The notes: a model not told the origin generated them from the letters alone. Numbered from the stretch's first letter, positions 15,188-23,104 are shown. The stretch is 30,632 nt of DNA from Thermococcus sp. (GCF_027066465.1 NZ_JAMONU010000144.1:1-30632); one strand, 5' to 3'. Numbers and translations are program-made.

Positions 15188-15976
15188 TTAGAGTCCCCTA
15201 AGTTCAAGAACGAGTTCCGCCTTTGGACAGTGCCTCCTCAACCGCTCAATGACCTCGCCTTTTCCACCGAGAACCGGCCACAGGATTGAGTCTATGTGAA
15301 GCGGCGGAATTCCCGTTCGCTCTGCGATTCTACCCCAGAAGCTAACCGGAGACTCGCTGGTGAAGCGCTTGGTATAGGCGTTTATCCTCACGTCGTCCGG
15401 AATCTCGATGGCCATTGGATAGGGAACGAAGGCATTGAAGGCAATCCTCCCGGCGTAGCCGAACATCTTCACGGCGAAGACTATCGTTTTCGCGCTCCTT
15501 TTAGACTTCATAACCTTCGCGAGGTCATCTCTGAGCCTCTCCATGCCGTTGAAGTAGTAGTTTCTCAGCTCGTCCATCGAGAGAGACTCTAAGAAGGGGC
15601 CGACCCGCTCGATTCTCTTGAGCTTCCCGGCAACGAGACGCCTGTTGGTTCTTGAGTTGGGGAGAAACTGGGCGTAGGCCTCCGTTATTCTCTCCGGCGG
15701 GTTCTTCGAGAAATGCCCTGAGAACTCCCACCACCAGTCCTCGCCCTTCCCGTTCAGTTGATAGCTGACGAGCGCGTTGGCTATAACAAGTTTGATGAAG
15801 AGTTCATCGTCCTTCAGGTTTTTCCGGAGGTTTTTGAGGGCGTCGAACTGCAAATCAACCTTCTCCTCAATGGTTCTCGCGCAGTCGATGCCGAGCTCCC
15901 GCAGTATTTCCACGAGCCTCTCGATTTTATCTTCATCTTCCCGGTATTTTATCCTCACGAAGCGGTCGAGCGTCAT
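15188..15976 (-). CDS. Archaeal 8-oxoguanine DNA glycosylase/AP lyase (AGOG)
   Basis: Bifunctional base-excision repair enzyme that removes 8-oxoguanine and cuts the abasic site. The 262-aa protein fits the AGOG family: the family motif GKGEDWWWEFSGHF is at residues 76-89. The proposed Schiff-base lysine is Lys163 (RSAKTIVFAVKM) and the catalytic aspartate Asp195 (IPDDVRINAY). Their 32-residue spacing equals that of Lys140 and Asp172 in the characterised Pyrobaculum enzyme. Start ATG 15976 overlaps the stop of the beta-RFAP synthase gene by 4 bp (ATGA), so the two are translationally coupled despite unrelated roles. Confidence 0.92.
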   Translation of the reverse strand: MTLDRFVRIKYREDEDKIERLVEILRELGIDCARTIEEKVDLQFDALKNLRKNLKDDELFIKLVIANALVSYQLNGKGEDWWWEFSGHFSKNPPERITEAYAQFLPNSRTNRRLVAGKLKRIERVGPFLESLSMDELRNYYFNGMERLRDDLAKVMKSKRSAKTIVFAVKMFGYAGRIAFNAFVPYPMAIEIPDDVRINAYTKRFTSESPVSFWGRIAERTGIPPLHIDSILWPVLGGKGEVIERLRRHCPKAELVLELRGL

Positions 15977-16941
15977 TGTGCCACGCTCCTTATCAACCTT
16001 TCCAGGAAGGCGTTTTCGCTAACAACCTCTGCCCCGGTGTTCCTCGGAAGGCCGAGTTCGACCTCAGCCCTTATCCCGTGCTCCTTAAGGTGGTCGTTAA
16101 GCTCGGCAGAAAGCCTCTGGAACTCCGCCTTCAGGATTAGGCCGTAAACCGTTGGCCCCCAGCTGCTCTGGCCTGCGCCGTATGTTTTCTTGCTTAACCA
16201 GTCAAGGATTAACTCCACGTCCTCCCTGAACTCCCCTCCTTGGAACTCCGCGAAGTGCCTGCCGACGAGCCTCTGTATCGCCGAGAGATGCTCACCGAAG
16301 GCCTTGATGTTCCTCTCCTTTAGCGCGGGCAGGAGACCGAGCAGAATTCTGTAGCTTATTTCCCGGGCGGCTTCGAGGCTTCCAAAGTCCCCCTCCATAA
16401 CGAGCTTTTCCTCCTCCTCGTCGAGTCCCGGCTTTACCTTCGGAATCACGAGCAGAAACGCCCACTCCTTGGGAAAATCCTCGCGGAGTATCAGCGGAGG
16501 AACGCCCTCCCTAACCCCTCCATCGAGGACGAAGCCCCCGTGAGCGAAGGCGTAAATCCCCGCCCCGCTGTTCTTTCCCCTTCCGAGAACTCCCGCGAGT
16601 TTCTCAATTGGAACTTCCAGCCCGTTAAGTCTCGCTATTGCGGTTCCAACAGCTAGGCTCAGCTGTGTTGTTGAGCCGAGGCCTATATGCCTCGGAATGG
16701 TCTTCCGCACTTCGATGAGGTAGCCGGTTCCGGTTCCAAAGGCCGAGTTCATTCTCCCGACGGCTTTCCTTATCGTCTCTACGTCCTCGCCCTCGGCCTT
16801 TATTTCGAGCCGTTCAGCGGGCAGAACCTTTACCTCGTAGCCCCCTTCAAGCGCCACTCCAAGGCTCCCGAAGCGCCTTCCGAGCGAACCGGTAGGGTCT
16901 ATCAGGCCAAGGTGAAGCCTCTTCGGCGTCCGGATTATCAT
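15973..16941 (-). CDS. Beta-ribofuranosylaminobenzene 5'-phosphate synthase
   Basis: Condenses 4-hydroxybenzoate or p-aminobenzoate with PRPP, releasing CO2 when the substrate is the carboxylate, to make beta-RFA-P, the committed step to methanopterin-type C1 carriers. The 322-aa protein is a GHMP-kinase-superfamily member: the N-terminal family hallmark is TPKRLHLGLIDP then GSLGRRFGSLGVAL, the GHMP glycine motif is HIGLGSTTQLSLAVG, and the C-terminal part has YGAGQSSWGPTVYGL. ATG 16941 follows GGGTGATGGGG; GTG 16950 and ATG 16947 are alternatives. It lies divergent from a dihydropteroate synthase homologue, a likely partner in the same pathway. Confidence 0.92.
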   Translation of the reverse strand: MIIRTPKRLHLGLIDPTGSLGRRFGSLGVALEGGYEVKVLPAERLEIKAEGEDVETIRKAVGRMNSAFGTGTGYLIEVRKTIPRHIGLGSTTQLSLAVGTAIARLNGLEVPIEKLAGVLGRGKNSGAGIYAFAHGGFVLDGGVREGVPPLILREDFPKEWAFLLVIPKVKPGLDEEEEKLVMEGDFGSLEAAREISYRILLGLLPALKERNIKAFGEHLSAIQRLVGRHFAEFQGGEFREDVELILDWLSKKTYGAGQSSWGPTVYGLILKAEFQRLSAELNDHLKEHGIRAEVELGLPRNTGAEVVSENAFLERLIRSVAQ

Positions 16942-16952
16942 CCCCATCACCC

Positions 16953-16961
16953 TTTTATTCG
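16953..16961 (+). promoter_or_regulatory. TATA-like element for the DHPS homologue
   Basis: TTTTATTCG on the plus strand is centred ~25 bp before an inferred start near 16982, giving a short leader with GGTGGTG before ATG 16990. The leftward gene has no equally well placed TATA box in this 48-bp gap. Confidence 0.4.
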
Positions 16962-16989
16962 CCCTTGAGGACTCTCGGTGGTGGTGCTA

Positions 16990-17808
16990 ATGAAGTTTGC
17001 GGGAATCAGTCTCGAGAGGCCGAAGATAATGGGAGTGATAAACGTCTCGCCGGAGAGCTTCTACAAGGGGAGCGTGAGAAACGACGAAAAGACCCTTGCC
17101 GAGACCGCAGTTAGGATGGTTGAAGAAGGGGCGAGCTTCATGGATATAGGCGCAAAATCAACAGCCCCTTACCTCGAGACCCAGATTCCGCTGGAAGAGG
17201 AAATTCGGAGGGCCGTCTGGGCGGTTAAGGTCGTCAAGGATGCGGTTGACGTTCCAGTGAGCATAGACACAACCAGCGCGAGGGTTGCGGAGGAAGCTCT
17301 AAAGGCCGGCGCGGACATCATAAACGACGTAACCGGCTTCAAGGGCGACCCGGAGATGGTGAGAGTTGCCTCCGAATACGGTGTTCCGGCCGTTCTCTGC
17401 GCCCACGGAAATGTTGAGAACTTCTCGGACCCGGTCAGGACTGTCATAGAGTTCCTTCAGGAGAGCCTGACGATAGCGGAGGAGCACGGGGTCGAAGATG
17501 TTGCCGTTGACCCCGCAATAGGATTTCTCCGCCCGGAGTGGCCGCCGTGGTACGAGTGGGACTCGAAGGTCATAGCCAACCTCAATCTGCTCAAGCTCCT
17601 TGGAAAGCCAATCCTCGTCGGCATCTCGCGGAAGTCCTTTATAGGGGCAATAACCGGCAGAAGGAAACCAGAGGAAAGGCTCGCCGGCAGTCTGTCGGCA
17701 ACTGCCATAGCGGTTCTGAAGGGTGCGAGAATAGTGAGGACCCACGACGTGAGGGAAACGCTCGACGCGGTTAAGGTTGCCGAGTTCATTGGACGGTTTT
17801 CGCCCTAG
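16990..17808 (+). CDS. Dihydropteroate synthase homologue
   Basis: A 272-aa TIM-barrel pterin-binding enzyme. Dihydropteroate synthase motifs are clear: IMGVINVSPESFYKGS (residues 13-28), the acidic VSIDTTSARVAEEALKAGADIINDVTG region, and GISRKSFIGAITGR then RKPEERLAGSLSATA near the C-terminus. It would join the pterin diphosphate to an aryl amine. The divergent neighbour is beta-RFAP synthase, and Thermococcales use methanopterin-like C1 carriers, so the natural acceptor is probably beta-RFA-P, not free p-aminobenzoate; this is inference. ATG 16990 follows GGTGGTG; the GTG at 16978 is less likely. The 3' end overlaps the convergent membrane-protein gene by 23 bp. Confidence 0.9.
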   Translation: MKFAGISLERPKIMGVINVSPESFYKGSVRNDEKTLAETAVRMVEEGASFMDIGAKSTAPYLETQIPLEEEIRRAVWAVKVVKDAVDVPVSIDTTSARVAEEALKAGADIINDVTGFKGDPEMVRVASEYGVPAVLCAHGNVENFSDPVRTVIEFLQESLTIAEEHGVEDVAVDPAIGFLRPEWPPWYEWDSKVIANLNLLKLLGKPILVGISRKSFIGAITGRRKPEERLAGSLSATAIAVLKGARIVRTHDVRETLDAVKVAEFIGRFSP

Positions 17809-18790
17809 AGTTCTTTGCCCTCTTCCATTCTTCGAGGAGCGTTATCAGGAGCGACAGGGAAACCGGTCCGATAATGATTCCGACGAAGCCAAAAGCAATG
17901 TAGCCTCCGAAGATTCCCACGAGGCTTACGAGCGCGTTAACACCCCACTGTCTTCTGCCGAGCTTCTTGGTTAGGAAAACATCGGGTAAAGGCGATACGA
18001 GGGTTGCCCCGTAGAGGGACAGTGCAAGTGCATGCCCGACCATGCCCGAGGTGAAGAGGTAGAACGCCCCTCCAAGCCATACCATCCATCCGCCGACTAC
18101 CGGCAGCAACTCAAGCACCGCAGTCAGGATTCCGGCCGCTATCGAACCACCGGTGTTTGAGATACCGAAGATGTAGAATGCCACGGCCATCAGGAAGCCC
18201 TTTCCAACGCTCACGAGCAGCCAGCCGCGCAGAACGTAGTGAAGCGTTTCCCCCGCCCTGCTGATGAGCTTAACGGCGAGCTCCCTGTTGGAGGGGGGAA
18301 GGAGCGAGTAAACCTCTCTCTTTATGGCCTTTGCGTTAACGAGAACGCCGTAGAATGCGAAGACCATAACGATGACCTGGAGGGCCAGCTTGGGAAGGGA
18401 GTAGGTGTAGCCCAGAACATAGGCGTTGAAGCGGTCGGTTATTGCTTGAGAAAGCTTTTGCAGGAGGTCGTAGGCGTCGGGTGGAAGGTGCAGGCCGAGG
18501 AGCCAGCTGAAGAACGTATCAACGTAGCCGGTGAGGGAGTACTTGACGTCGTTCATCCAGAGGGCGAAGCCAAGGATAAAGAAGAACGACACAACCGTTA
18601 CGAGACCCGTCATTATCAGGGCAGACCAGCGGTTTCCGACGCGGTTGCTGAGCTTCTCGTGAATGGGGTAGAGGATGTAGGCGAGCGTTACGGCGACGAT
18701 AATGGGGGAAAGAACGGGGCTAACCGTCTGCCACGTAAGGTAGAGTATCACGAGCGAGACTGCAATCCAGACGGCGGTTTCAAGCTCCAT
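17786..18790 (-). CDS. AI-2E/PerM family membrane protein
   Basis: A 334-aa polytopic protein of the UPF0118 (PerM, YdiK, AI-2 exporter-like) family. Two N-terminal hydrophobic segments (residues 5-24 and 28-42), one near 60-80, a long amphipathic middle part and then a C-terminal bundle are visible. The family-type stretch LLPVVGGWMVWLGGAFYLFTSG and the later DVFLTKKLGRRQWGVNALVSLVGIFGGYIAFGFVGIIIGP are typical. Transported substrates in this family vary and are mostly unproven. Its start overlaps the preceding 159-aa gene by 11 bp, so it is the last member of the sppA unit. Confidence 0.88.
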   Translation of the reverse strand: MELETAVWIAVSLVILYLTWQTVSPVLSPIIVAVTLAYILYPIHEKLSNRVGNRWSALIMTGLVTVVSFFFILGFALWMNDVKYSLTGYVDTFFSWLLGLHLPPDAYDLLQKLSQAITDRFNAYVLGYTYSLPKLALQVIVMVFAFYGVLVNAKAIKREVYSLLPPSNRELAVKLISRAGETLHYVLRGWLLVSVGKGFLMAVAFYIFGISNTGGSIAAGILTAVLELLPVVGGWMVWLGGAFYLFTSGMVGHALALSLYGATLVSPLPDVFLTKKLGRRQWGVNALVSLVGIFGGYIAFGFVGIIIGPVSLSLLITLLEEWKRAKNSRAKTVQ

Positions 18791-19259
18791 CCAGCATCCC
18801 CAGGTACTTCAGGATTAGCTCCCTCGCGCTCGGCTTGCTGAAGACTATGAGATAGCCTCTCTCGTCGAGGATGAAGTCCTTTCCGAGCGCGAGCAGAGTC
18901 TTCTTGAGCTTCACGACTTCCGCCCTCTCGAGGTCAACCCTCTCCTTGACTTCAGCCGGCGCATCTATCTCGCTTAAGGTCTTCTCAAGCCTGTTGAGAA
19001 CGCTCCTGTTGACGAACTTAACCGGACTGAAGTTCGGCTCTTCCGCGATAATTTCGCTCGGGTCGAGGTAGATTCCCCAGTACTCCTTGGCGCACTCGAA
19101 GGGGTATACGTAGTCCTCCCCGTAGTCTGGGAGGTAGAGCTCCCTTATCACCGCGAGGAGAAGCCTTCTGGCGTCTTTCCCGTAGAACTCAATCCTGAGC
19201 TTGAACTTTCCATCTTCGAAGCCGTTCTCAAACACCTCAAGCTTCTCCTCGCAGAGCAT
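18780..19259 (-). CDS. Conserved-looking protein of unknown function (159 aa)
   Basis: I do not recognise this family. It is an acidic, soluble, alpha/beta protein without membrane segments or metal motifs: an N-terminal beta-rich part (CEEKLEVFENGFEDG), a helical stretch with RRLLLAVIREL, a Tyr/Asp-rich patch (YLPDYGEDYVYPFECAKEYWG), and a C-terminal helical region. The ribosome-binding site GGGGGTGG lies within the last codons of sppA, whose stop TGA directly abuts ATG 19259. The position between a membrane signal-peptide peptidase and a PerM-type membrane protein in a tight operon suggests a cytosolic accessory role at the membrane; that is inference only. Confidence 0.8.
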   Translation of the reverse strand: MLCEEKLEVFENGFEDGKFKLRIEFYGKDARRLLLAVIRELYLPDYGEDYVYPFECAKEYWGIYLDPSEIIAEEPNFSPVKFVNRSVLNRLEKTLSEIDAPAEVKERVDLERAEVVKLKKTLLALGKDFILDERGYLIVFSKPSARELILKYLGMLDGA

Positions 19260-20258
19260 TCAACCACCCCCGATGTAGGGTTTCAGGTAGTCGGGGTCGA
19301 GGTAAAGGGCCTCGCTTCCGTAAACACCGAAATCGCTCGGTGTCTCAAGGTTTTTGTATATAATCACCCTTGCCCCGCTGACGTTCATAAGCTTTTCAAG
19401 CAGGCTTATGGCGGTGTCCATTCCTCCAGTTTCATCAACGAGCGTTCCAGTTACGTTCTCTGCGAACCACGTCCTTCCCGTGGCGAACTTCTTAACTTCC
19501 GAGATGCTCATGTTCCTGCCCTCGCTCACCGCCTGAAGGAACGCCTGGAAGTATGTGTTGACCATGTTGCTTATTATCTTTCTCTCCTCCGGTGTTAAAT
19601 CCCTCCATTCAGCGCCCATGTCCTTGTAGGGACCTGTCTTGAAGACCTCGACCTTGATGCCGTTCATCTCGTAGTTCTTCTGTAAATCGTAGTGAACGTA
19701 TATAACCCCTATGCTTCCGACCTGGGCGAGTGGACTCGCCACTATTTTATCTGCACCGTTCGCTATGTAGTAGCCGCCCGAGGCCATTATTCCGCCGGAA
19801 TACGCCACGACGGGTTTGACGAGGGCGAGCTTCCTGACGGCTGAGTAGATGTCCATCACCGGGCCGACGTCACCGCCGGGACTTTCAATCCACAGGAGAA
19901 CCCCTCCGATGGAGTCGTTTTCCGCAAGCTTCCGCAGGAGGGGAACAACTTCGAGGGCCGTGTAGTCGGTTATTATCCCGAAGATTGGCACAACCGCTAT
20001 CGTTGTCCCGTTGGGTTTGGCAAGCTCCGACCTGAGGAAGGCGACCTCATCTCTCAGCTGGCTGAGCTGAAGGCTGGAGCCGGTTGCGTTGCACGTTACG
20101 TTTACCGGGTTCTCAACTACGGCCGGCGTGACGTTGGATACGGGCGTTACATTCACCTGCTCGTAGAGAACCGCTATCGCGACGCTCGCAAGGACGAGCA
20201 GTATTATCAGAACCGCGGAGACGTACTTCCACAGGTTCTCCCTCATCTCCTCACCCAT
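19260..20258 (-). CDS. sppA: Signal peptide peptidase SppA
   Basis: Membrane-anchored serine protease that degrades leftover signal peptides. The 332-aa protein has one N-terminal membrane anchor (about residues 13-32), a linker rich in N-glycosylation sites (NVT, NAT), then a Clp/crotonase-like S49 domain outside the cell. The nucleophile Ser160 is in GGIMASGGYYIA and the general base Lys212 in TGPYKDMG. The 52-residue spacing matches the Ser/Lys dyad described for the Thermococcus kodakarensis enzyme, which is of nearly the same length. ATG 20258 is used; ATG 20246, preceded by GGTGAGGAG, is a fair alternative that keeps the anchor. It heads an operon with the 159-aa protein and the PerM-type protein. 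Confidence 0.93.
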   Translation of the reverse strand: MGEEMRENLWKYVSAVLIILLVLASVAIAVLYEQVNVTPVSNVTPAVVENPVNVTCNATGSSLQLSQLRDEVAFLRSELAKPNGTTIAVVPIFGIITDYTALEVVPLLRKLAENDSIGGVLLWIESPGGDVGPVMDIYSAVRKLALVKPVVAYSGGIMASGGYYIANGADKIVASPLAQVGSIGVIYVHYDLQKNYEMNGIKVEVFKTGPYKDMGAEWRDLTPEERKIISNMVNTYFQAFLQAVSEGRNMSISEVKKFATGRTWFAENVTGTLVDETGGMDTAISLLEKLMNVSGARVIIYKNLETPSDFGVYGSEALYLDPDYLKPYIGGG

Positions 20259-20275
20259 CGGCCCTTTGAGGAGAC

Positions 20276-20307
20276 CCTTTTAAACCTACCTCGCTAAGCT
20301 TTTATAT
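20276..20307. promoter_or_regulatory. Divergent promoters of sppA and the sugar isomerase-like gene
   Basis: TTTATAT (20301-20307) is a good plus-strand TATA box for the gene starting at 20338. On the minus strand TTTAAAAGG (20276-20284) is the nearest candidate for sppA, while GATATAAAAG further out overlaps the plus-strand box and could be used as well. Confidence 0.5.
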
Positions 20308-20337
20308 CAAGCCGATAACTTCTCGGCAGGTGGTCGT

Positions 20338-21144
20338 ATGGAGATAGGAGTGACAATTTACCCACACTTTGTCACGAAGGACAAGACCCTCGCCTCGATA
20401 CTCGCGGATGTGAAGATTAAGAACTACGACTTCGTCTCGATATTTCCCCACACCCTTGGACTAATCAAGAACGGTGTGGTTGTCGAGAAGAAGCTCCGCC
20501 CGATTGAGACGACTCTGAGGGGCGTTGGAATCGACTACATAGTTAGAATGCCCACCTCGGTCAACCTGCGCGACCACATCTACTACACGCGCCACTTCCG
20601 CGTCGCCAAGGCCGTTGCCGATGTCGCGATTAAGCTCGGCGCCAAGGTAATCGTCATGCAGAGCGGTAGAACGGGAAGGCTCGACCTCGAAATCGAGGCC
20701 ATACAGCAGTTAGCTGATATGGTCGGGCCCTTTGACATAAAGATAGCCCTTGAGAACACCTTCAGCGTCAAGGACACGCTCTACGTGGTGGACAACGTTG
20801 ACAGGGAGAACGTCGGCTTCGCCCTCGACGTGGCCCACGCCTTCCTCAGCGCCCAAGGCAACGAGGAGAAGCTTTTGGAAGATGTGAAGCTTGGCACCGA
20901 CAAGACGGTAATCCTGATGATACACGACAACTTCGGAAAGCTCTTCCCGCAGGTCGAGCCGGAAGACGCTTTGGCTTACGGCGTCGGCGACCTCCACCTC
21001 CTGCCAGGGGAAGGAAGCATACCCTTCGGCAAGGTACTTCGCCTGTTTGGCGACGTCCCACTGCTCCTGAAGGTCAAGGACCCGGACAAGTTTGCCAAAA
21101 TACCGAGCAAGCAAGGGCTGATAGAGCTACTTACAAGTCTCTGA
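20338..21144 (+). CDS. Sugar phosphate isomerase/epimerase-like TIM-barrel protein
   Basis: A 268-aa protein of the xylose-isomerase-like (AP endonuclease 2) superfamily. Metal-site residues appear in the expected order on barrel strands: Glu in IKIALENTFS, Asp and His in GFALDVAHAF, His and Asp in ILMIHDNFGK, and GEGSIPFG near the C-terminus. The substrate is unknown; in this superfamily members isomerise sugars or cut abasic DNA. The sequence lacks a clear endonuclease IV-type third zinc site, so a sugar isomerase or epimerase is more likely. ATG 20338 follows GGTGG. The stop lies 2 bp from the end of the convergent RNase III-like gene. Confidence 0.85.
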   Translation: MEIGVTIYPHFVTKDKTLASILADVKIKNYDFVSIFPHTLGLIKNGVVVEKKLRPIETTLRGVGIDYIVRMPTSVNLRDHIYYTRHFRVAKAVADVAIKLGAKVIVMQSGRTGRLDLEIEAIQQLADMVGPFDIKIALENTFSVKDTLYVVDNVDRENVGFALDVAHAFLSAQGNEEKLLEDVKLGTDKTVILMIHDNFGKLFPQVEPEDALAYGVGDLHLLPGEGSIPFGKVLRLFGDVPLLLKVKDPDKFAKIPSKQGLIELLTSL

Positions 21145-21146
21145 TT

Positions 21147-21542
21147 TTAAACTCCTATCCTCTTCCCTATCTCTCCGTAGAGAACCGCGAGGGCCCTTCC
21201 TATCGCCTCTTTCTTCCGGGTGAAGTGGGTAACGTCCTCGCTCAGGTTCTCGCGGATTAGCTTGACGGCTTCCTCAATCGTTATCAGCCCTTCGAGCCAA
21301 GAGTAAGCTAAGATTGCCTCGGCAACGTCGCCCCTCGCGTGTTTGTCGCTCCTCGGCGGGACGAGCTTTCTCAATCCCGACATCTCAAGGGCTATGCTCA
21401 GAGAAGCGTTGGGAACCCTCTCCCCGGTCGGCCTTCCGAGGTACTCGCTCAATGCCAGAGAAAAGACGAAGTTGAGGAGAGAATCGCCGAATTTGGCTAG
21501 CCCCTTGTCGGTGAAGTCCTTGGAATAGGGAAAAGGGGGCAA
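21147..21542 (-). CDS. Archaeal RNase III-family protein without dsRNA-binding domain
   Basis: A compact RNase III-fold protein of the archaeal Ribonuclease_III-2 type. The signature region is LAKFGDSLLNFVFSLAL, aligning with bacterial LEFLGDSIL, and the second acidic pair is GDVAEAILAYSWL, aligning with ADTVEALIGA. Three of the four bacterial catalytic acids are kept (the Asp of GDS, and the Asp and Glu of GDVAE); the Glu before FLGD is not. No dsRNA-binding domain follows. Start is uncertain: TTG 21542 has GGGTGA 5 nt upstream and gives 131 aa, while ATG 21572 gives 141 aa, overlaps rpoL by 25 bp and lacks a clear ribosome-binding site. It is last in the csl4-DUF2067-rpoL unit, pointing to RNA processing. 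Confidence 0.8.
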   Translation of the reverse strand: MPPFPYSKDFTDKGLAKFGDSLLNFVFSLALSEYLGRPTGERVPNASLSIALEMSGLRKLVPPRSDKHARGDVAEAILAYSWLEGLITIEEAVKLIRENLSEDVTHFTRKKEAIGRALAVLYGEIGKRIGV

Positions 21543-21547
21543 GGGCT

Positions 21548-21835
21548 TCACCCTTCGAGGGCCTTCTTCCATGCCTCGAGAAGAACCCTTGCGCGGTCGA
21601 ATATCTTCTGCGCGGCCTCCTCAAGAACTTCCTCCGGCTTGACCTTGCCGTCGGTAACGACCTTGAAGCGGGGCTTTCTGGCCATGAGAATGGGATGTTC
21701 AATCGTGTAGCCGGCGAACTTGACGTGCTCGTTCTCGTGGAGCACCTCGTTGAGCAGGTTGGCGAAGGTGTGGTCCTCCCCCTCAAGGTAGAACTCGAGG
21801 AGGTTATCCTCGCGCTTTATAACCTCAATCCTCAT
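21548..21835 (-). CDS. rpoL: DNA-directed RNA polymerase subunit L
   Basis: Rpo11/subunit L pairs with subunit D to form the alpha-like assembly platform of archaeal RNA polymerase. The 95-aa protein shows the family core: EDNLLEFYLEGEDHTFANLLNEVL at about residues 8-31, then the strand-rich HVKFAGYTIEHPILMARKPRFKVVTDG. ATG 21835 follows GGTGATGCTG; upstream in-frame GTG 21844 and ATG 21841 are less likely. It overlaps the preceding DUF2067 gene by 11 bp, indicating translational coupling. Confidence 0.96.
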   Translation of the reverse strand: MRIEVIKREDNLLEFYLEGEDHTFANLLNEVLHENEHVKFAGYTIEHPILMARKPRFKVVTDGKVKPEEVLEEAAQKIFDRARVLLEAWKKALEG

Positions 21836-22454
21836 CAGCATCACCCGATAAAGCTTTCAGCAACTCTTCTAGGGCCCGCTCCTTGTTCTTGACCAGTTCG
21901 TATTTAAACTTATCCTCCTTCCACTCGGCTATGCCGAGACTTGTGAGGGTCTCCAAAACTTCATCCGGTTCGATTTCAAAGGCAACGCTTACTGGAACGA
22001 CGACTTCTCTAATCTGTCTCGTCGTCTGGAGGGCTATCCCGGATAAGACCTCGCCGAGTTTCCTTACGAGTTCAACCGCCTCGCCCCATGGGAGGGAGGT
22101 TATCAGTTCGTCATCCCTCAGCTCCGCCGTTTCGCCCAATAGTTCGAGTGTTCTCATGATTATCGGTGTCGAGACGCTCGTTCCGGCCTCGCGCAGGAGG
22201 TCGTCTACCGTGTAGTGGTAGAGACCGCGCCTGTCTGGGTAGAGCTTTGCCCTAACCCTGTTGTGAATTTCCCGTATCTTTCTTATCGCTTCCCTGACCT
22301 CGTCCTTCGTCCCCTGAACGTTTATCTTGATGGAGTCCAGCTTTCCGTGAACGTAGATGAAAGCCGGTAGGCGGAGCCTCTGGAGCTCCTTCATGAACTC
22401 CTCCTTTTCAACATCGCTCCTGACGTGAATCGTTATTACCTTCTTGGCCCTCAT
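21825..22454 (-). CDS. DUF2067-type archaeal protein
   Basis: A 209-aa soluble archaeal protein that I place, from memory of length, sequence feel and neighbours, in the DUF2067 family of unknown function. The N-terminal ~75 residues look like a ferredoxin-like or RNA-binding fold (KVITIHVRSDVEKEEFMKEL; SIKINVQGTKDEVREAIRKI). A basic helix (HNRVRAKLYPDRRGLYHY) follows. The rest is helical and ends in an acidic ALSGDADED tail. Start and stop overlap csl4 (4 bp, ATGA) and rpoL (11 bp), placing it firmly in an RNA-metabolism operon; binding RNA or the exosome is a reasonable guess only. Confidence 0.75.
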   Translation of the reverse strand: MRAKKVITIHVRSDVEKEEFMKELQRLRLPAFIYVHGKLDSIKINVQGTKDEVREAIRKIREIHNRVRAKLYPDRRGLYHYTVDDLLREAGTSVSTPIIMRTLELLGETAELRDDELITSLPWGEAVELVRKLGEVLSGIALQTTRQIREVVVPVSVAFEIEPDEVLETLTSLGIAEWKEDKFKYELVKNKERALEELLKALSGDADED

Positions 22455-23044
22455 AGGGTCACCTTCAGCTTCCTGTAGTAGGGTGAGAGCTTTCTCGTCT
22501 CGACATTACCGCAGCGCGGACAGATTAGCTTGTCCCCGCGCCTTATGAGGGGTGTCCTGCAGCGGGAGCAGAGGGCGTAGACAACACCGAGATCCTTTTC
22601 CCTTGTGGAGAGCTGTATGGGACTTTTCTCGTTGGAGATAACCTTCGCCCTCACGACGTCGCCAATCTTGAACTCCTTCGTTATGTCTTCAACAAAACCT
22701 TCCTTGACCTGCGAGATGTGGATTCCGGCCAGTTTCGATGTCGCTATCTCCCTGTCGTTCTCGCGACCCTCTATCTGGAGGAGCTGGACGATTACGGCCT
22801 GGGGCTTGACCTCTATGACCCTCGCGAGGACTATGTCCCCGACCTGCGGGAGGGGTGGTGTGTCGGTCACAGGTTCGACGCTTATCTCCATTTTCTCGGG
22901 GTTGATTCTAACCCTGCCAGCCCTGGTCGCGTAAAGCTCTCCGTTCTCCTCCCTTACTCCTTCGCCGGGCATGAACTCCTCTATAACCCCGAGGTAGTCC
23001 CCGGGAAGGACGAGGTCTCCGTTTTTGACCTTCTTATCCTCCAT
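22451..23044 (-). CDS. csl4: Exosome subunit Csl4
   Basis: RNA-binding cap protein of the archaeal exosome, which with Rrp41/Rrp42 degrades and tails RNA. The 197-aa protein has the three expected parts: an N-terminal domain (LVLPGDYLGVIEEFMPGEGV), a central S1 domain at about residues 65-148 (VGDIVLARVIEVKPQAVIVQL), and a C-terminal zinc ribbon with Cys pairs CSRC and CPRC. ATG 23044 follows GGAGGTGAGGGA. The minus-strand TATA (CTTAAAAAA, 23076-23084) gives an ~11-nt leader, so it heads the four-gene unit with DUF2067, rpoL and the RNase III-like gene. Confidence 0.95.
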   Translation of the reverse strand: MEDKKVKNGDLVLPGDYLGVIEEFMPGEGVREENGELYATRAGRVRINPEKMEISVEPVTDTPPLPQVGDIVLARVIEVKPQAVIVQLLQIEGRENDREIATSKLAGIHISQVKEGFVEDITKEFKIGDVVRAKVISNEKSPIQLSTREKDLGVVYALCSRCRTPLIRRGDKLICPRCGNVETRKLSPYYRKLKVTL

Positions 23045-23075
23045 TCCCTCACCTCCGAAGATTTTCCTACGCCGA

Positions 23076-23104
23076 TTTTTTAAGCGTTCCCCTAAGGTTT
23101 ATAG
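23076..23104. promoter_or_regulatory. Divergent TATA elements of csl4 and thrS
   Basis: The minus strand has CTTAAAAAA (23076-23084) for csl4 and the plus strand GTTTATAG (23097-23104) for thrS. The two boxes are about 20 bp apart and point away from each other through overlapping upstream DNA, so the two polymerase complexes may compete. Confidence 0.5.
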
